Shown: piece after piece, positions 1 through 9,462 of the stretch
Position numbering within the stretch: the first letter of the stretch is position 1
How the letters are laid out: each line of letters starts with the position of its first letter
Assembly (NCBI RefSeq): GCF_000187245.1
Contig: NC_027865.1
Span: 124,001-188,000, forward strand
Origin: Ogataea parapolymorpha DL-1
Taxonomy: Eukaryota > Ascomycota > Pichiomycetes > Pichiales > Pichiaceae
Reading direction: 5' to 3'
DNA length: 64,000 bases
Notes under the pieces: model-generated
What the model was told of the DNA's origin: nothing
Databases searched by the model: none
What the model saw: only the letters and a program-made list of their open reading frames with translations
Translations under genes and position numbers: made by a program

Positions 1-863
1 AAGCTGTCGTCGCTGAAGCCCTCAAACAGCTGTGTTCCAACCATGGCTGTCATCCCTCCCATAAGAAGTTTGGAAGCCACGGGAACAGGAGATGAATTCA
101 TCACATAAGTTTGGTTTTGGCTCCCGTATTGATTTTGCTGAGGCTGTTGTTGCAGTTCCGGACTGAAGTATTGTGTTTGTTGGGTATAATTGTTTGCCAT
201 CTGGTTATCAAGACTAGAGCGCAGCATGTGGATCTCGTTCATTAAATACGCATTTTTAGACTCCAGGTGGCGGATGTATTCGGTAGCTTTCGCGAGAATG
301 TTCGCCTTGTTCAGCTTCAACGCGGGTGTAAGTCCGTCCAGGTCTGTAGCTGCTATTCGTTTGTCTCCGGATGCGACCCGAAGCGACGGCACTGCGTCAC
401 GGAGCTCAAGAATCTTGTTATTGATATTCATCCGATATTTTTTCTCCACCACATTGTGCGAGTGCCGCTCTTTCTTCAACTTGGTGACCTTTGAGTTTGT
501 AGTCGCCCTTTTGGCGTTAACGGAGGACGTTTCGGACATGGAGGTAAACGAATCCGGCGGCGATACCATAGGCACAGACTCGTTATTAGAATCCGGAGTG
601 TCCTCGGCCGTCTGCGGCACATATTTCTGTTGGAGGGCACCATAATCTATCCAGTCATCAATCTCATCCTCAATTTTGATATCGGTTTTCGTGTACTCGT
701 CCAGACCTGAAGAATTCTCAAAATCCAGCAGGTTCGACGGGTTCGACCTATCAGACTCAGGCCGATCAGTGTTCAGCGACGACAGAAACGCTTCTGTATC
801 GTCAAAGTTATAGCCCAAACTCATAATGTTGGCAACTATTCCAGGCAACAAAATCTGTACCAT
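1..863 (-). CDS. SREBP-type bHLH transcription factor, C-terminus cut by window edge
   Basis: The reading frame is open from an ATG at 863 to the window edge (287 codons seen), so the gene is partial at its 3' end. Residues 1-120 are acidic and Ser-rich, as in activation regions. A bHLH domain spans about 131-205. Its basic region has His136, Glu140, Tyr143 and Arg144; the Tyr (HNVVEKKYR) is the hallmark that separates SREBP-like factors from other bHLH proteins. The loop is long. A leucine-rich stretch follows helix 2, then a Gln-rich spacer (226-252). The last visible part (about 264-284) is a Gly/Met-rich hydrophobic segment that could begin the first membrane segment of an SREBP. Among yeasts the closest families are Candida Cph2/Hms1 and Sre1 of Yarrowia; I cannot tell which from this part. 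It diverges from UBC4 with about 300 bases between starts. Confidence 0.85.
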   Translation of the reverse strand, partial: MVQILLPGIVANIMSLGYNFDDTEAFLSSLNTDRPESDRSNPSNLLDFENSSGLDEYTKTDIKIEDEIDDWIDYGALQQKYVPQTAEDTPDSNNESVPMVSPPDSFTSMSETSSVNAKRATTNSKVTKLKKERHSHNVVEKKYRMNINNKILELRDAVPSLRVASGDKRIAATDLDGLTPALKLNKANILAKATEYIRHLESKNAYLMNEIHMLRSSLDNQMANNYTQQTQYFSPELQQQPQQNQYGSQNQTYVMNSSPVPVASKLLMGGMTAMVGTQLFEGFSDDS

Positions 864-1161
864 TGTGCTTACCTAATATCGACAGATATCTTAATCGGTT
901 CGGTTGCAGATAGGACCGGGCCGGGTAAGAGGTTCAATTTTGGCAGCCTGTTTTCTTTTATTGGCCTGTGGAATTCTCGAAGCTTCCGCCACCGACGGGG
1001 TAAAAATACTGCGACCTCCGTGGTGAAAAATCCGGAGCGCTGGCGCACGCTCGCGGGCACTAGTTTTTTTTTGTGTGGCGAGAGCCGGTGCTCATCCTGG
1101 TGTATTTGTTTTGTTGCTCGTAAGAGTAAATTTCTTTTATTCTAAATTTTAGAACCCATAA

Positions 1162-1611
<450 letters not shown>

Positions 1612-1762
1612 GCGATGTAAGTAGGTAATAAAGCATATGACGAGCGAGCAGCCCGACATTGATTGTACTGTGAAGTAGAGGGCAGTTTCAGCGTATCATT
1701 GTAGTGCCCGTGATATATGTCGTAACCCATTAAATTTTCGTCGCGTCGATAGTCATTTTATA

Positions 1763-4075
1763 ATGGATAAACCCAAGTTCAAGAGAAACTACCTGGCATG
1801 CTTGAATTGCCGCACCCGCAAAGTCAAGTGTGATTTGGGATCTCTGGAGGCTCCTCATGATCCACCCTGTGCCAGATGCAAGCGTGAGCGCAAAGAGTGT
1901 GTTTTTGCAGAGAGCCGTCGCCGTGGATCAGGCAGAATTCGCCAGGCTTCCCCTGTGGACTCGCGGCCGCCCAGCCATGCTGCTAGTTCACGTAGCTCAT
2001 CGCGGCTGGCCACCATTGGCACTGGAGAAGCCATTTCCAGCAAGACTCCTGTTGATGAGAGCGCAAATACAAGCAATTCCACAATGGTGTTTCTGGCCCA
2101 TATCGCGGGCAACTTCGCCAAGGCCGACGAAAGGGACAAGATTGATGCGTACGAACGGCTCCAGAACCTGGAAAACAAGGTGGCCAGTCGTCCGTCGTCA
2201 GAGTCGCCGTCCAGCGAGAGACGTTCTTTCTCAGAGACTGCAGACTCGGCCAAGCTCCCGTCCAGTGCGTCCACCGACTCGCTGGCAGCAGGCGGCACGG
2301 ATTCGTCCTCGCGTAAAGAGGCCTTTGGTCATGACACCAGTCTGCACCCGCTGCTGAAACAGAGCCGGCTGCACATGCCTCCGGTGCGGTCGACATTGAA
2401 AATTCGGCCTAGGCCAACGTCCAGGCTCGAGGACATCGAGTACATTGGCCCAGATAAGGTGCTAACAAGCGAAGAGGCCACACGACTGATCAGACTATTC
2501 TTTATCACGATGCACCCATTTTTCCCGTACATTCCTGCTGAGTTGCAGGACCCGCAGGTGCTCCCTGGCTACCCTATGTTATTGTGTTCTATCCTAACCA
2601 TTTCGTCACGGTACCATCCGCTAGAAGCCCAGAACCGACACATCGAGATTCATGAACAGTTGTGGGTCTACTGCCAACGACTCATCAGCATGACAGTCTG
2701 GGGAGAGTCGAGTAGCAGAAGCATCGGCACGCTGCTATCATTTCTGCTATTTACCGAGTGGAACCCACGAGCCATCCATTTCCGCTGGAGCGACTACGCT
2801 AATATGCCGGAGGATGAGGGCCAAGAAGAGTACACAGGACTGAGTGCCATGAAACGGTCTGAGATCATGTCCTTTATGCTTATCGGCACAGCCACAAGAC
2901 TCAGCTTCCTGCTGGACGAGCACCCGTTGACGTTCCTCGCGACGCACATTTCCGAAACACATTCGGCAATTAATCTGAACAAACGGTCAATGCTCTCACA
3001 GACGCTGGGAGAGGTCGACATCAACGATCCTAGCTTCGATTTTACGCCATACCAGAAAGCCACCATCGAACTGCTGCAGTTCACCTCGCTTTGCTACGAA
3101 TCGCTATATGTGAACAACCCGAAACTGGGAGTTCTCGATAAGCACCAGAACCTCGCTGTGCTCGACATTTTGTCCCCGCTGCTGGAAAACTGGTACAAAA
3201 AATACCACAAGCTACTTAAACCGTCGTCGGCACATAATTTGCACCAGAACTACGAGGATTGTATTTCCGACGCGAAAGTACACAAAGAAGTACACCATCA
3301 AGTCGAAAAAGAGGCGCTCATTTTAGATTACTACTACGCAAAGTTGTATGTCTACTCATTGGCTCTGAACGACGACACATCCATGAACATCACCAACAGC
3401 TCGAAAAAGGGCCGCAATCTGCGATTGGACGAGCTCGCCAAATATTCCAGATACGTGGAGCTCGCATACAAGGCAGCCAAAGAAGTGCTCGCAGTGATGC
3501 AGCGTGTTAACAAGCTGAGGCTGCTCAAATACATGCCAGTCAGATGGGTGATTCGCGTGATCAAGGCGGTAGCCTTCATTGTCAAGTGCTATCTAACACT
3601 AACGACAGACGGAAAGACAGACTTTTCGCAATCAGACAAGTCCACGAGCGAGATTATACGGTTGAGTGTCATACCTGTTGAGGAAATCATTTTGTTGCTG
3701 CAGAAAACAGCTATTTGCTTGAGAGACGCCGCTCCCGACGAGCTTCATCTTTGCACGCGATACTCTACCATTCTAATGTACCTGTGCTCGCAATTCAAAA
3801 CCAAAGCAGTCAAGACCCGAACAGTTGTCGACTATGAAGACGAAATTAACAGCCAAGCCCAGAACGAGGAACAACCTCAGAACCCATACCTAGAAAACCA
3901 AGAGTATCCGCACCCAAATAACCTTGACCAGCAAAGTTTTGACGACTATTTCACGAATCCTTCGGAAACTCTTTTCAACTGGTTCTCCGACAACAACAAC
4001 CCTGGACTGGACTTTGTGGACCAGTTCACCAAGGAAATAGAAAACGAGTTCCTGAAAACGGGGCTCGGTAAATAG
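1763..4075 (+). CDS. Zn2Cys6 transcription activator, Aro80-like
   Basis: A 770-residue zinc-cluster protein. The six cysteines are at 13, 16, 23, 36, 39 and 46, with an unusually long 12-residue loop between the third and fourth (DLGSLEAPHDPP) and a following ESRRRG. This loop and tail are typical of the Aro80 group, which activates aromatic amino-acid catabolism (ARO9/ARO10). Residues 60-210 are Ser-rich and probably disordered. A fungal-specific middle homology region runs from about 230 to 650. The C-terminus (about 690-770) is acidic and Asn/Gln-rich, as in activation domains. It ends one base before the stop of the convergent deubiquitinase gene. The zinc-cluster assignment is certain; the Aro80 orthology is an inference from motif style and needs a tree. 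Confidence 0.75.
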   Translation: MDKPKFKRNYLACLNCRTRKVKCDLGSLEAPHDPPCARCKRERKECVFAESRRRGSGRIRQASPVDSRPPSHAASSRSSSRLATIGTGEAISSKTPVDESANTSNSTMVFLAHIAGNFAKADERDKIDAYERLQNLENKVASRPSSESPSSERRSFSETADSAKLPSSASTDSLAAGGTDSSSRKEAFGHDTSLHPLLKQSRLHMPPVRSTLKIRPRPTSRLEDIEYIGPDKVLTSEEATRLIRLFFITMHPFFPYIPAELQDPQVLPGYPMLLCSILTISSRYHPLEAQNRHIEIHEQLWVYCQRLISMTVWGESSSRSIGTLLSFLLFTEWNPRAIHFRWSDYANMPEDEGQEEYTGLSAMKRSEIMSFMLIGTATRLSFLLDEHPLTFLATHISETHSAINLNKRSMLSQTLGEVDINDPSFDFTPYQKATIELLQFTSLCYESLYVNNPKLGVLDKHQNLAVLDILSPLLENWYKKYHKLLKPSSAHNLHQNYEDCISDAKVHKEVHHQVEKEALILDYYYAKLYVYSLALNDDTSMNITNSSKKGRNLRLDELAKYSRYVELAYKAAKEVLAVMQRVNKLRLLKYMPVRWVIRVIKAVAFIVKCYLTLTTDGKTDFSQSDKSTSEIIRLSVIPVEEIILLLQKTAICLRDAAPDELHLCTRYSTILMYLCSQFKTKAVKTRTVVDYEDEINSQAQNEEQPQNPYLENQEYPHPNNLDQQSFDDYFTNPSETLFNWFSDNNNPGLDFVDQFTKEIENEFLKTGLGK

Positions 4076-4076
4076 A

Positions 4077-6794
4077 TTAGTTGACAATTTTCTTGAAAAA
4101 GCGTTTTAATCCGTTCTTCTTCTTTTCTCTGTTCTGCGGCTTGGATCCATTCGAAACGGCCGCCGACATTTTTGAAACTTGTGGAGACACCGTCCCGTTT
4201 GCAGGTGAGGAAACACCATCGCGGGGCTTGAGAACCGGTGAAGAGACTTTTGATAGCTCTTTTCGAGGAGGAGCGAAACTTGGATTAACCTTATCATCCA
4301 TTTCAGTGTCTGTAGAATCAGCAGCAGTAAATGATGCAGTGGAGGATATCATGCTAGCAGGGTTGGAGGGGAATTGCACGCCGGCTGACACAGAGCCCCG
4401 CTTGAGATTTAGCAGTCTCGAGTTTATCTTTTCAATGAATCCGCCTTCGTTGCCGTCTCCATTTTCCTCGTGCGGCGTCCAAATAGCTGGCGGCTCAGAG
4501 TATTCGCGTGGTATCTTGTAAGTTCCAGAAGAATTAAGATCGTACCAGTAATATTGCGTGCCAATGTCCAGATAGGCTGGATCAGTCGGTAACACTTCAT
4601 TATCCGTCTTTTTCCCGCGCGAACTGGACCTGGACACCGAAGAGGTCGAGGCCATCTGGGGTGGTGCAAGTGGTGGCACCTGGATGGTAGCAGCCGGCGA
4701 GTGTTCTGATTCTTTCGTGGGCTGATCGATGGTAATCGGCGGCGGTGCCCCAGCAGACTTGAGAGAAAGGTGTGACATCTGGGACACTATCGAGCTTTTG
4801 CGGGCAGCCAGGAGTGAGCTATTTGGCATGCTAGATTCACTGTCGGAGTTCCAAAATTTGTCTCTGGCGCCCCGTGGAGGCCTGATGGTGCTTTCGTCGC
4901 CACTGGTGGCAGTGCCATAGTAATCAGAATCAAAATCCTCATGTAGCTCCACTATTTTGTAGAACAGAATATAAGGATCTTCTTGGTCCATGGCTTCCTG
5001 GAACGTCACTTCCTTGGCTTTCTCCTCCTTGTCAAGCACGTCGTTGAATAGAATCCAGTTCTTTTCATCTGAGGGTATCGAATCTTTCGGATTGTATGGC
5101 TGTTTGCGGACCAACGAGACATAGTGTCCAGAATTCACAGTTTTACCCCGGTGGCAAATGCAGCTTTCCAGAACCAGCATGAACGACCCGGAAGGCGCCT
5201 TATTGTCTGTGTTTCGTCTAAAATCGACGTATCCTGGTTTTGTGCTGTCCTCGGCAATAAAGTACGGATGCTTAATTACCTCGGGAATCACCACCTTGCG
5301 GTTAATTTTGTGCGACTGTCCATTTTCATCCCAGCCATATTTCTTCAGACAGATAGGGATAATTGGGCGTTTCTTCTGGAACCGGTCCTCAAAATCGGTC
5401 AATTCGGTGTCATCCTCAGAGGATATAGATGACTCCCCAGTTACGCTTCTCGTCATTCCCCTAAACGACCTTTCCGAGCTCCGTAAGCGGAGTTTCACCT
5501 TGGGGCTGGTATAGTAAGGCAGTAGTTGCAAGAACATCCAGGCAGGCAATGTCACTTCGTTGTTGGAGACCGACGACGCTCTGCGTGTTAGTCTAGTTGG
5601 ATTTGAAATCATGACGTTGTTCAGAACTGAGGCGATTGTCGAGGACCTTGTTCTGGATGCCTCCATCCTTTCCGACAGTCTCAGGAATGAGGAGACCGCA
5701 ACTGTGCGGTCACTGGTCGACTCTGTGCCGGTGACAGTCGAGTTGCTGAGCGCAGTACTCAAATCGGCGGAGGAAGTCGCAGATTCCTGAGACGAAGAAC
5801 GTTGCAGCGGTTCTTCGTTGGAGGTGACAATTCCGAGCTTTTCGTAGTATTGCAAGTCATGCGTGATTTCATTTCTTGTTTTCTCGTCTATCTGGTCGTC
5901 TCTATCCAGCGTGCGCCGCCGCTCCAAGTGTCTGCGCACAGTGATGCTATTATTAAAATACGAGTTGAGACACTCCTCCAGGGAGATCGAGGCGCCCTCC
6001 TCATTGTTTTCCGGGTCCGCATTGGTGTCTTCGGGGACAGAAATCAGTAATGCACGCTCTTCGATGAGTCTCATGTCGTCGTTCACGTTGAGTTGTCCGG
6101 AATGGATGATGTCCAATTTTATGGTGAGCAGCGGGAGAGACAGCGACTCTGCAAGAAATTCAAACAGCTGCAAAGCATCCTGCTGGTTCTGGCTCAGTAC
6201 CATCTCGCAGCCGAGACTGCTCAATGAGAAACAAAGCTGTTTCATCAGAGGATGGGGAATATATTCGCCTCCTCTAATTAAATTCACAATAAATCGAAGC
6301 ATGACTTTGAAATCTTTGACTTGTTGCTGCAGCTCGGGAGACAGGCTTTTGTCGACGTAGCAATCCAGAAGGAAATCAAAGCTGTCGCTAGAATAAAACA
6401 TGGATATGAGTAGGGAGTCCATGTAGCACATGACATTTTTCCAATTGTCCATTCCCACCAATTTTATCTCCTTTTGTTGGTTACGGGCGTGGAATCTATA
6501 CTGGCCACGTGTGGTGACCAGGCGCCCTTGGCACGACAATTGCCAGTATCTATAGTAGCGGAAAAGCGTGCACACCGTGTTTGGCGTATTTGTCGTCAAT
6601 TCGAGTAACACTATGAAACTCGCTAGCAGACGCTGTGTATCCTTGTGGAGAGTGCGTTTATGGTCATAATACAACACCGGCGGCGTCACAGACTTCAAGA
6701 GACCCTTCTGCTCCGGCGTGAGCTTGATAGGGAACTTTTTATGGTCTCTATTATCCTGCAAAAGCGCCCCTGTGTAGTTTGGGGGAGGTTTCAT
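4077..6794 (-). CDS. USP-family deubiquitinating enzyme with polybasic C-terminus
   Basis: A cysteine protease of the ubiquitin-specific protease family. The Cys box is GMDNWKNVMCYMDSLL (catalytic Cys123 counted from the chosen start). The His box is NSGHYVSLVRK, followed by a NWILFNDVL motif near the end of the catalytic domain. The Cys box has Asp where most USPs have Asn after CY-x, a form that recalls CYLD. Two Ser-rich insertions break the catalytic domain, and a long disordered tail follows. It ends in a lysine-rich amphipathic stretch (KKKNGLKRFFKKIVN) that could bind membranes. The frame is open up to an ATG at 6890, but that would overlap the upstream gene. The 32 extra codons are A/T-rich and leader-like, so I chose ATG 6794 (905 residues). 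I do not recognise which yeast UBP it matches. Confidence 0.8.
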   Translation of the reverse strand: MKPPPNYTGALLQDNRDHKKFPIKLTPEQKGLLKSVTPPVLYYDHKRTLHKDTQRLLASFIVLLELTTNTPNTVCTLFRYYRYWQLSCQGRLVTTRGQYRFHARNQQKEIKLVGMDNWKNVMCYMDSLLISMFYSSDSFDFLLDCYVDKSLSPELQQQVKDFKVMLRFIVNLIRGGEYIPHPLMKQLCFSLSSLGCEMVLSQNQQDALQLFEFLAESLSLPLLTIKLDIIHSGQLNVNDDMRLIEERALLISVPEDTNADPENNEEGASISLEECLNSYFNNSITVRRHLERRRTLDRDDQIDEKTRNEITHDLQYYEKLGIVTSNEEPLQRSSSQESATSSADLSTALSNSTVTGTESTSDRTVAVSSFLRLSERMEASRTRSSTIASVLNNVMISNPTRLTRRASSVSNNEVTLPAWMFLQLLPYYTSPKVKLRLRSSERSFRGMTRSVTGESSISSEDDTELTDFEDRFQKKRPIIPICLKKYGWDENGQSHKINRKVVIPEVIKHPYFIAEDSTKPGYVDFRRNTDNKAPSGSFMLVLESCICHRGKTVNSGHYVSLVRKQPYNPKDSIPSDEKNWILFNDVLDKEEKAKEVTFQEAMDQEDPYILFYKIVELHEDFDSDYYGTATSGDESTIRPPRGARDKFWNSDSESSMPNSSLLAARKSSIVSQMSHLSLKSAGAPPPITIDQPTKESEHSPAATIQVPPLAPPQMASTSSVSRSSSRGKKTDNEVLPTDPAYLDIGTQYYWYDLNSSGTYKIPREYSEPPAIWTPHEENGDGNEGGFIEKINSRLLNLKRGSVSAGVQFPSNPASMISSTASFTAADSTDTEMDDKVNPSFAPPRKELSKVSSPVLKPRDGVSSPANGTVSPQVSKMSAAVSNGSKPQNREKKKNGLKRFFKKIVN

Positions 6795-6883
6795 GGTGGA
6801 ATAAAAACGACAAATTTCCACTTTTGTTAAATTATTTAATTTCTTATCGTTATTCGTTACAGACATAAAAAAGAGTGAATCGC

Positions 6884-8938
6884 TCAGCACTCGCGTTTCC
6901 AGAACTCAGTCAGTTGTTTTTCTCTCCAGTCCATCGACATGCTCGACCACGACTCCAGTTTCCGCAACAGTTGCAGAATAATCGAATGCTCGTGAGCCGA
7001 CGAGATCAGCTTTCCGGCGATCCAGATCGCTTGGAGCGACAAGATCTGGCACCCGAGACTCCGCGACGAAGCGTTCTTCATGTTGCACACGTTGATGCCG
7101 ATGATCTGCTTGGCGTGCCAGATCTGAGACCGCGACATCAGACTGCTGGTCGAGACCGACTCGCCTTGCTCCGTTTTGATGGCACTTTGGAATAATGTAT
7201 CGGGAGTCCTTTCTTGCTTCTCTGGCTCACATAGCTTGACGAGCCGCGGCTTTGTCTGGAGCATCAGAATACAGCATGTGTGGAACAGTTGGTTGGCACA
7301 AAGGGCCGTGGAACTGCTGAAAAGAGTCTCTGGGAACGAGTTGTCTCTTTTAAAACAGAAGCCGCGCATGTTGCTCGATCGGGTGCGTTCCCAGTCGCCC
7401 AGCTGCTTCCAGAGCGACTTCCAGCAGCTGTCGAATTCAGACTGGGCATCGTTTGAGCTGACCAGCTGGAAGATCTGGCATGACAGGTACAACATGGATT
7501 GCAACGCAGTGCCAGTATCGGTCGGACACGAAGGAGCGTCGATGCCAAACCAGTCCTCGGCACGAACAACGGTCTTTCTGTCTCCAACGGCGCAACAGCC
7601 GATGTCTAGCGCGGCAAAGCTCCAAAATAGAGCTTTTTCCAACTCTGTTTCTGAGCGTGCGTTGATGTGACAGACTTTGAGCATGGAGCCGCAGTTTTCG
7701 AGTCTCGAGTGCCAGGAGTCCGGGTTGGTGCTCAGAATCTCAAAATAGCACAGCAAGACACACGTGGCCACCACCTCGAGGGTGTTTTTGTCGGAGTTCA
7801 GACACATGCTGAGCTGTTGCAAGGAATAGGTATAGTATTGTAACGTTTTTTCGCCCGAATAATCGGGTCTGACTTTCTCCAAGTGTCTGGAGGCAAGTGC
7901 CAGGATAGCGTACTTTAGAGAGGGGAACTTGTGTGCGAGCTCTGGGATTTTGGTCATAAAAATGTTACATTGGGTCTCGTCGGACTTGTTAAGGAAATGA
8001 GCAATTTGATCGATGTACGTTTCCATCAACAGCATCATCTCATGGTCGTCGATGGAAGGAGCCTCCATTGTGGACTTGTCAGTGAAGATCTCGAAAATGG
8101 TCTCGTTGTTGGGCAGTTTGCTACCGGACGTGCTGTCCTTGGTAGCGATGAAGAGACACATGAGGTCGTTGAGCGTGTTTGGCAGGTCGTAGTAGTCGAG
8201 GCCGTATCTGCTCTTTTTCTGCGGCTCTGCAAAGGAGTAACGGTGCTCGAAGTCGGCGTCCTTCTTGGCAAGAGACATGTCGGACGAGACGGAGGATGCG
8301 GTGGAGGTTTTATCGTTTGAACCCGATGACAGCGACGGGTTCATGCTATAGCTTTGCAGCGTGTCGAAGTAGCTGAGCGAGCTGGCCCCAAAGCTCGGAG
8401 TTCTGGTCAGCTGGCTTGGCAGCTCCTGCGGAGCGTTAAAAAGACCTGACAGCGGCGACTCGGACGTCTCGAGCAGAGGGTATGCTGTCGTGAGAGGTGC
8501 GTCGAGATACTCGTTTTTGCGCGAATAGCCATCAAATGCGCTGAGATAGTGGTCGGCGACGTCGAGCGAGTAGGCCTTTTTGCGTGTGCGCGGATCGTCC
8601 GGGCCGAGGTGGTAGTCCAGTGGGGCCAGGGAGCTGGGCAGGTCGAAGTCGGTGGGCTTGCGGAACCTGTCGCGATGCTTGCTCTGGCTGAAACAAAAGT
8701 CTTTGAACGAGTTGTTGACAAAAACGTTCTTCTTGACCTCTTCCGGCCAGACACATTCGAGCCCCTTTGCGGTGCAAAAGTCGCACTTGGGGCGATTTTC
8801 GTCGCACTTTTTGTGTTTCCTGCGACACGTCAAACACCCTGTCCGGACCCTCCGTTTGGCCGGAGGGGTCTCTTTCTTAGGCTTGCCAGACCTTGCGCGC
8901 TTGGGTCTTGGGTGGTCGTCGTCTCTGGAAATGGACAT
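6884..8938 (-). CDS. MPP1: Zn2Cys6 transcription factor, probable Mpp1/Mit1-type methanol regulator
   Basis: A 684-residue zinc-cluster protein. The binuclear cluster has cysteines at 35, 38, 45, 52, 55 and 62 in RTGCLTCRRKHKKCDENRPK, preceded by a basic nuclear-localisation-like region (11-34). A Ser-rich linker follows, then a fungal-specific homology region from about 300. From memory, Hansenula polymorpha Mpp1, the master activator of peroxisomal matrix proteins and peroxins on methanol (Mit1 in Komagataella), is a Zn2Cys6 protein of about this size. The position directly downstream of dihydroxyacetone synthase, on the same strand, fits. The zinc cluster is certain, the MPP1 name is an inference. 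A TATA box lies 33-40 bases upstream of the ATG. Confidence 0.65.
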   Translation of the reverse strand: MSISRDDDHPRPKRARSGKPKKETPPAKRRVRTGCLTCRRKHKKCDENRPKCDFCTAKGLECVWPEEVKKNVFVNNSFKDFCFSQSKHRDRFRKPTDFDLPSSLAPLDYHLGPDDPRTRKKAYSLDVADHYLSAFDGYSRKNEYLDAPLTTAYPLLETSESPLSGLFNAPQELPSQLTRTPSFGASSLSYFDTLQSYSMNPSLSSGSNDKTSTASSVSSDMSLAKKDADFEHRYSFAEPQKKSRYGLDYYDLPNTLNDLMCLFIATKDSTSGSKLPNNETIFEIFTDKSTMEAPSIDDHEMMLLMETYIDQIAHFLNKSDETQCNIFMTKIPELAHKFPSLKYAILALASRHLEKVRPDYSGEKTLQYYTYSLQQLSMCLNSDKNTLEVVATCVLLCYFEILSTNPDSWHSRLENCGSMLKVCHINARSETELEKALFWSFAALDIGCCAVGDRKTVVRAEDWFGIDAPSCPTDTGTALQSMLYLSCQIFQLVSSNDAQSEFDSCWKSLWKQLGDWERTRSSNMRGFCFKRDNSFPETLFSSSTALCANQLFHTCCILMLQTKPRLVKLCEPEKQERTPDTLFQSAIKTEQGESVSTSSLMSRSQIWHAKQIIGINVCNMKNASSRSLGCQILSLQAIWIAGKLISSAHEHSIILQLLRKLESWSSMSMDWREKQLTEFWKREC

Positions 8939-8970
8939 TTTTGGAGCAAAACCCCAGCAGATCAGCTGCT

Positions 8971-8978
8971 TTTATATA
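8971..8978 (-). promoter_or_regulatory. TATA box of the MPP1-like gene
   Basis: TATATAAA read on the minus strand, 33-40 bases upstream of the ATG at 8938. This implies a very short 5' leader and a regulated, TATA-dependent promoter. The gap from here to 9462 holds no convincing gene; short plus-strand frames there are antisense to the DAS 3' end. Confidence 0.55.
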
Positions 8979-9462
8979 TCAGAGTGGTCACTCTTCTTTT
9001 GAACCCAGACTGCATACTGATCCTCGACCGGCCCATGGCACATCAAAATACTGTGGGGGCCGAAGTTTTTGTTGATCTATTGTTGCCTTATTGTTGGTCA
9101 GGGAGGGGAGGCTCACGCTTAGGCCACTAAGAAACAGATCGCTGTCGAGGAGGAGATGGAGAGGGGCGCGTGCGTGGGATTGCGTTGCTGCACAGTATGG
9201 TTCTTGGAGCGATTGTTGCCTAACAATTCCCCGCTGTACGGAACGCACCAAAAAACTGGATCCGATGCATTCTATTTGGTATCGGCGGCAACCCCTGGTC
9301 CAATGGTTTCTGTTCCGTGCGAAATTTCCGTGTGGGGGACAAAGGCACGCCGCCAAACAGTCCCGTGCGGCTCGACATTTTCTGACGCAAGTATGAAAGT
9401 TTTATTTGTGGGGTTATTGTGGGGTGGCATTCACAGACAAAGAACTTATTCATCTTACTTAA

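Noticed and set aside
6795..6890. N-terminal 32 codons of the deubiquitinase frame
   Set aside because: They would overlap the upstream gene by 7 bases, are A/T-rich and leader-like; ATG 6794 is more likely.
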